From positions 1 to 64,000 of the forward strand of contig CAMATH010000010.1 in the NCBI GenBank assembly GCA_945860955.1: a DNA stretch of 64,000 nucleotides, given 5' to 3'. This document shows, piece by piece, positions 61,460 to 64,000 of this stretch (position 1 is its first letter; the number at the start of each line of letters is the position of its first letter). Source of the DNA: Planctomicrobium piriforme (GTDB lineage: Bacteria > Planctomycetota > Planctomycetia > Planctomycetales > Planctomycetaceae). Under the pieces are notes generated by a model. The model was given only the letters and a program-made list of their open reading frames with translations, had not been told where the DNA came from and ran no database searches. Position numbers and translations under genes: made by a program.

Positions 61460-63810
61460 GGAACGACAGCCGGGATCTTCACGACAACTTGCAACTCCAC
61501 GTCGCGGCTCTTGACCCGCACGTTCGGCTGCTTCGGATCGGGTGGAAGTGTTCCCGAAAGTTTCAGGCCGTGGATTTCGCCAACGGGTTGATTGGCTGGC
61601 AAAATCAGGTTGATTGTGAATTCGGTGGCGTCCGCTTTTACGTTGACGGCATCGGCTCGTGCGCCGGGAGGGAGACCCGTCAACTGAACGGGTACGTCTC
61701 CCACCGCGCCGTCGAGTCGTTCCACCGCTCCCTGGATCGCGACGGTCGCCCCTTGTTTAGAATCGAGTGCGATTTCGGTTCGTGGTTCTTTGAGGCGGAT
61801 CGCGACCGGGAGTTTCACCGGGATGCGTCGGACCGGCGTGAATGCCGTCGCCAGAACCAGTCGCCGGTCTGCAGAAAGGAGTTCCGCCTGAATCGACAGG
61901 TCGTATCCCGTCGCGAATAATTCTGCGGGAACCACGAGATTCACCGTCCCCTCCAGGACATTGGCCGCGAGTTCGACCGGCTGTTCCTGTCGCAGCATTC
62001 TCCCCAGATCGGGCTGGCCGTTCGTGAAGAGTGGCAACTGGCTGGTGAGCAATGTCAGTCGAACCAGCATGTCTCCCATCGGACGGGTGACTTTGACCGG
62101 CAACGGAAGTCGGATTGTCGGAGTGATCCCGACCGATTCCGGGATCCCGGGCCAATCGATCTGGAAGTCACTGGCGTTGTTCGTCGATGGGGCAACAGGA
62201 ATCTCGGTCGCCAACCAAGGCTGAAGACGAGCCATCGGATGCCCAGTGATCGCGACGGTGCGCTCGACGCCGCTGGTCGATGTTCCCCGCCACTGAGGAC
62301 TAACCGGACCCTCCACTGTCGCGGTCCGCTCAAGTGTCACCAGCGTTCCCTCGGCACCGGCGGGGACTTGTGTATTGAGCAGTCGGACTCCGGCGGGGAG
62401 TCCCGTGGCGGCGATTTCGATCGCGTCACTGTTGCCGCCCGAACGGTCGACCCACACGGGCATCACGCTTCTCCCACCGACCGGCAGGATCACTCGCTGG
62501 GTCGGTGTGGAAAGACGGAAATCGCCCGACTTCCCGGTAGGAAGTTGTGGTTCGACAACAAGCCGATAAATGCCCCGTACCCCCTCGCGTCCCTGGGAAT
62601 CGAGGATACCAACAGTCAGCATTGTCATCGAATCGGGGATCACGAATTCCAGGATCGGATCAGTCGTTCCCGGTGAGTCATCCGCGCGCGCCAGCAAATC
62701 GCCTTTGTCGTTTCGAATCACGAGTGCCGCGTCGAGCGGTGACCCGATCCGCTCGGCGAAGAGGTCGAATCTCAGTCTTGTGCGAGCCGTCACGGGAATG
62801 CGATAGCGATCTTCTTCGCCGGCGCTCAACAGACGACCGCAGACACCGACCCGACCCACGGCCAAGGTCTGGAGCGGAATTGGCTCTGCCTCAGTGGTTG
62901 GGGACGGCAGAGTTTGTTCGAGGAATTCCGGAAACGGGCTGATGGTGACAAACGGCCTCGGGCCACTCGCCAACGCCGGGGCCGGCCACGCGATGGGGAA
63001 CGGTCCGCTGGTTGCGGCCGCGACAACATCGATCGACGACGACGCATCCCCCAGAATCTCAAGTCGCTGAGCGAGATTCGATCCGATCACGGGAGGATAG
63101 ACCTGATCAACAAATGACCAATTCCCGACTTTCAGCCGACAGTACCCTGGACCCGGTGTGCTGTATTCGACATCGTGAACGGCAATGGTGTATTCGCCGT
63201 CAACGGGGAGCTTCGCGTCGATGCGGGCGTCGCCTGCCAGCGAAGGATTGGCCCACGCCCAGTGCAGTTGTTTGCGACGCGCATCGTACAGATGGATGAT
63301 CGGCCGGAGCTTGCTCCCCAGTCGCTGCGCCTCGACTTCGACAAGGACTCGCTCACCTGCTTTTCCCTGAAAGCGTGTTTCGACAACAGAGCTGCCATTA
63401 ACGGGAAAATGCAGGGCGGCAGGCAGCGCGTCAACTTTTGGCGTTAGCAACCGCTGGGGCAACGTGTCGACACCAATCACAATCGGTGTGGTGATTCCCC
63501 CGTCGGTCACGACTCGGAGGTTGTAATAGCCCGGGATGGCATCAACTGCCGGGGAGACGTCAAACGTGGCTCGTTGCGGCGTGGTCCCGGGTTTCAGGTC
63601 CACCTGTGCCGGAAATGGCAGGAGCAGTCGGGGAGCCGCTCCGAAATCATCGCCATCGACAACGAGCGTTGTCGTACCGCCGATCTGAAGCCCGCGCAGA
63701 TTGACATCGCGCAGTACTGGTTCGGCGGCGGACAGGCGATTCGGTGGAAGGGCAATGAACGCGAGCAGCGCCACGACGTATCGCAGCGATGAGTGGGGAA
63801 CGGTGTTCAC
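61456..63810 (-). CDS. Secreted pre-peptidase C-terminal (PPC) domain protein
   Basis: 784 residues with signal peptide (RYVVALLAFIALPPNRLSAA). Mostly beta-rich. PPC-type domains at about 140-240 (HFPVNGSSVVETRFQGKAGE) and about 300-420 (GRLLSAGEEDRYRIPVTART, RLRFDLFAERIGSPLDAALV). The C-terminal third has further beta-sandwich repeats. No protease motif. It sits between a DUF1501 gene (22 bp upstream) and the DUF1549/1553 gene (ATGA overlap), a common planctomycete trio. Probably an extracellular or periplasmic accessory of that trio. Confidence 0.85.
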   Translation of the reverse strand: MNTVPHSSLRYVVALLAFIALPPNRLSAAEPVLRDVNLRGLQIGGTTTLVVDGDDFGAAPRLLLPFPAQVDLKPGTTPQRATFDVSPAVDAIPGYYNLRVVTDGGITTPIVIGVDTLPQRLLTPKVDALPAALHFPVNGSSVVETRFQGKAGERVLVEVEAQRLGSKLRPIIHLYDARRKQLHWAWANPSLAGDARIDAKLPVDGEYTIAVHDVEYSTPGPGYCRLKVGNWSFVDQVYPPVIGSNLAQRLEILGDASSSIDVVAAATSGPFPIAWPAPALASGPRPFVTISPFPEFLEQTLPSPTTEAEPIPLQTLAVGRVGVCGRLLSAGEEDRYRIPVTARTRLRFDLFAERIGSPLDAALVIRNDKGDLLARADDSPGTTDPILEFVIPDSMTMLTVGILDSQGREGVRGIYRLVVEPQLPTGKSGDFRLSTPTQRVILPVGGRSVMPVWVDRSGGNSDAIEIAATGLPAGVRLLNTQVPAGAEGTLVTLERTATVEGPVSPQWRGTSTSGVERTVAITGHPMARLQPWLATEIPVAPSTNNASDFQIDWPGIPESVGITPTIRLPLPVKVTRPMGDMLVRLTLLTSQLPLFTNGQPDLGRMLRQEQPVELAANVLEGTVNLVVPAELFATGYDLSIQAELLSADRRLVLATAFTPVRRIPVKLPVAIRLKEPRTEIALDSKQGATVAIQGAVERLDGAVGDVPVQLTGLPPGARADAVNVKADATEFTINLILPANQPVGEIHGLKLSGTLPPDPKQPNVRVKSRDVELQVVVKIPAVVP

Positions 63811-63832
63811 GAAGCGGCCTTGGAAAAACGGT

Positions 63833-64000
63833 TCATGCGCCAGTGAACAATTGACGGATCGGCTCCGCTTCGATCAGCCGAATGGGGCGTTCGCCCGGAC
63901 CGGGAAGCATGGTGGTGTCGAGATTGATTCCCATGCCATGGTAAATCGACGCGAGAATCTGCGGTGGTTCTATGGGGTTGTTGACCGGGCGCGAGCCGGT
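63833..64000 (-). CDS. DUF1501 protein, C-terminal part
   Basis: The minus-strand frame is open from the window edge to a TGA at 63833, giving 55 residues: TGSRPVNNPIEPPQILASIY, HGMGINLDTTMLPGPGERPI, RLIEAEPIRQLF. This matches the usual end of DUF1501 proteins (LASIYHGMGI). It is the first visible gene of the three-gene operon; its start is outside the window. Confidence 0.8.
   Translation of the reverse strand, partial: TGSRPVNNPIEPPQILASIYHGMGINLDTTMLPGPGERPIRLIEAEPIRQLFTGA

Noticed and set aside
59132-61591. 819-codon open frame antisense to the DUF1549/1553 gene
   Set aside because: It is a shadow of a well-supported gene; the translation is Arg-rich and featureless.
1-64000. CRISPR arrays, rRNA genes, replication origin
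   Set aside because: No regularly spaced direct repeats, no rRNA-like conserved blocks and no DnaA-box cluster were noticed in a read-through of the window.

Overview
The window reads as a GC-rich planctomycete chromosome, probably order Planctomycetales. The evidence is the gene content. There are three DUF1501 proteins, a DUF1549/DUF1553 protein with cytochrome-like Cys motifs, two secreted PQQ-type beta-propellers, a PEP-CTERM protein, a Ser/Thr kinase fused to a formylglycine-generating-enzyme-like domain, and an esterase fused to a DUF6807-like domain. Many products are exported. No plasmid, phage, CRISPR, rRNA or tRNA feature was found. All assignments come from reading the sequence; no database search was run.

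Layout. 1-5.1 kb: end of a sigma-70-family factor, a repeat-rich spacer, the kinase/FGE-like fusion, more repeats and a truncated msrA relic. 5.1-13 kb: secreted PEP-CTERM protein, DUF1501 protein, TPR protein, EF-hand protein with Arg/Pro/Glu/Gly repeats, and a PQQ-type propeller. 13.2-17.5 kb: a secreted Gly/Tyr/Pro-rich protein and csrA diverge from a 540-bp region that carries two outward-facing sigma-54-type promoters; an S41 peptidase and a small membrane protein follow csrA. 17.6-24.7 kb: lipoprotein, YhaN-like ATPase with an SbcD-like nuclease, a second PQQ-type propeller and a FabZ-like dehydratase. 24.9-33.3 kb (minus strand): glnA with a perfect sigma-54 promoter sequence, a pfkB-nucleoside hydrolase operon, a 253-bp MITE-like element beside a decayed nucleotidyltransferase cassette, a two-domain esterase, and an altronate dehydratase family gene. 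33.9-42.1 kb (plus strand): glycosyltransferase, asparagine synthase-type amidotransferase, CNNM/CBS transporter, and a MacA-MacB export pair. 42.1-48 kb (minus strand): a compact operon of a barrel-less secretin-N-domain protein, an FtsX/MacB-type permease and a DUF1501 protein. 48.4-55 kb (plus strand): an oxidoreductase, then a three-gene membrane cluster. 55.4-64 kb (minus strand): selO, the esterase/DUF6807 fusion, and a DUF1501-PPC-DUF1549/1553 operon that runs off the window.

The best candidate for an undescribed system is the cluster at 49980-55000. It encodes a TolQ/ExbB/MotA-type channel with a long cytoplasmic tail, followed without gaps by two different single-pass proteins whose membrane segments look paralogous. 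One has an ExbD-like Asp and the other has Ala at the matching place. This suggests an ion-driven motor with an asymmetric pair of B subunits. The second theme is sigma-54 control: three promoter-like sequences match the -24/-12 consensus closely and have correct spacing. The third is dispersed palindromic repeats, including a 39-bp exact repeat at two sites and a MITE-like element.
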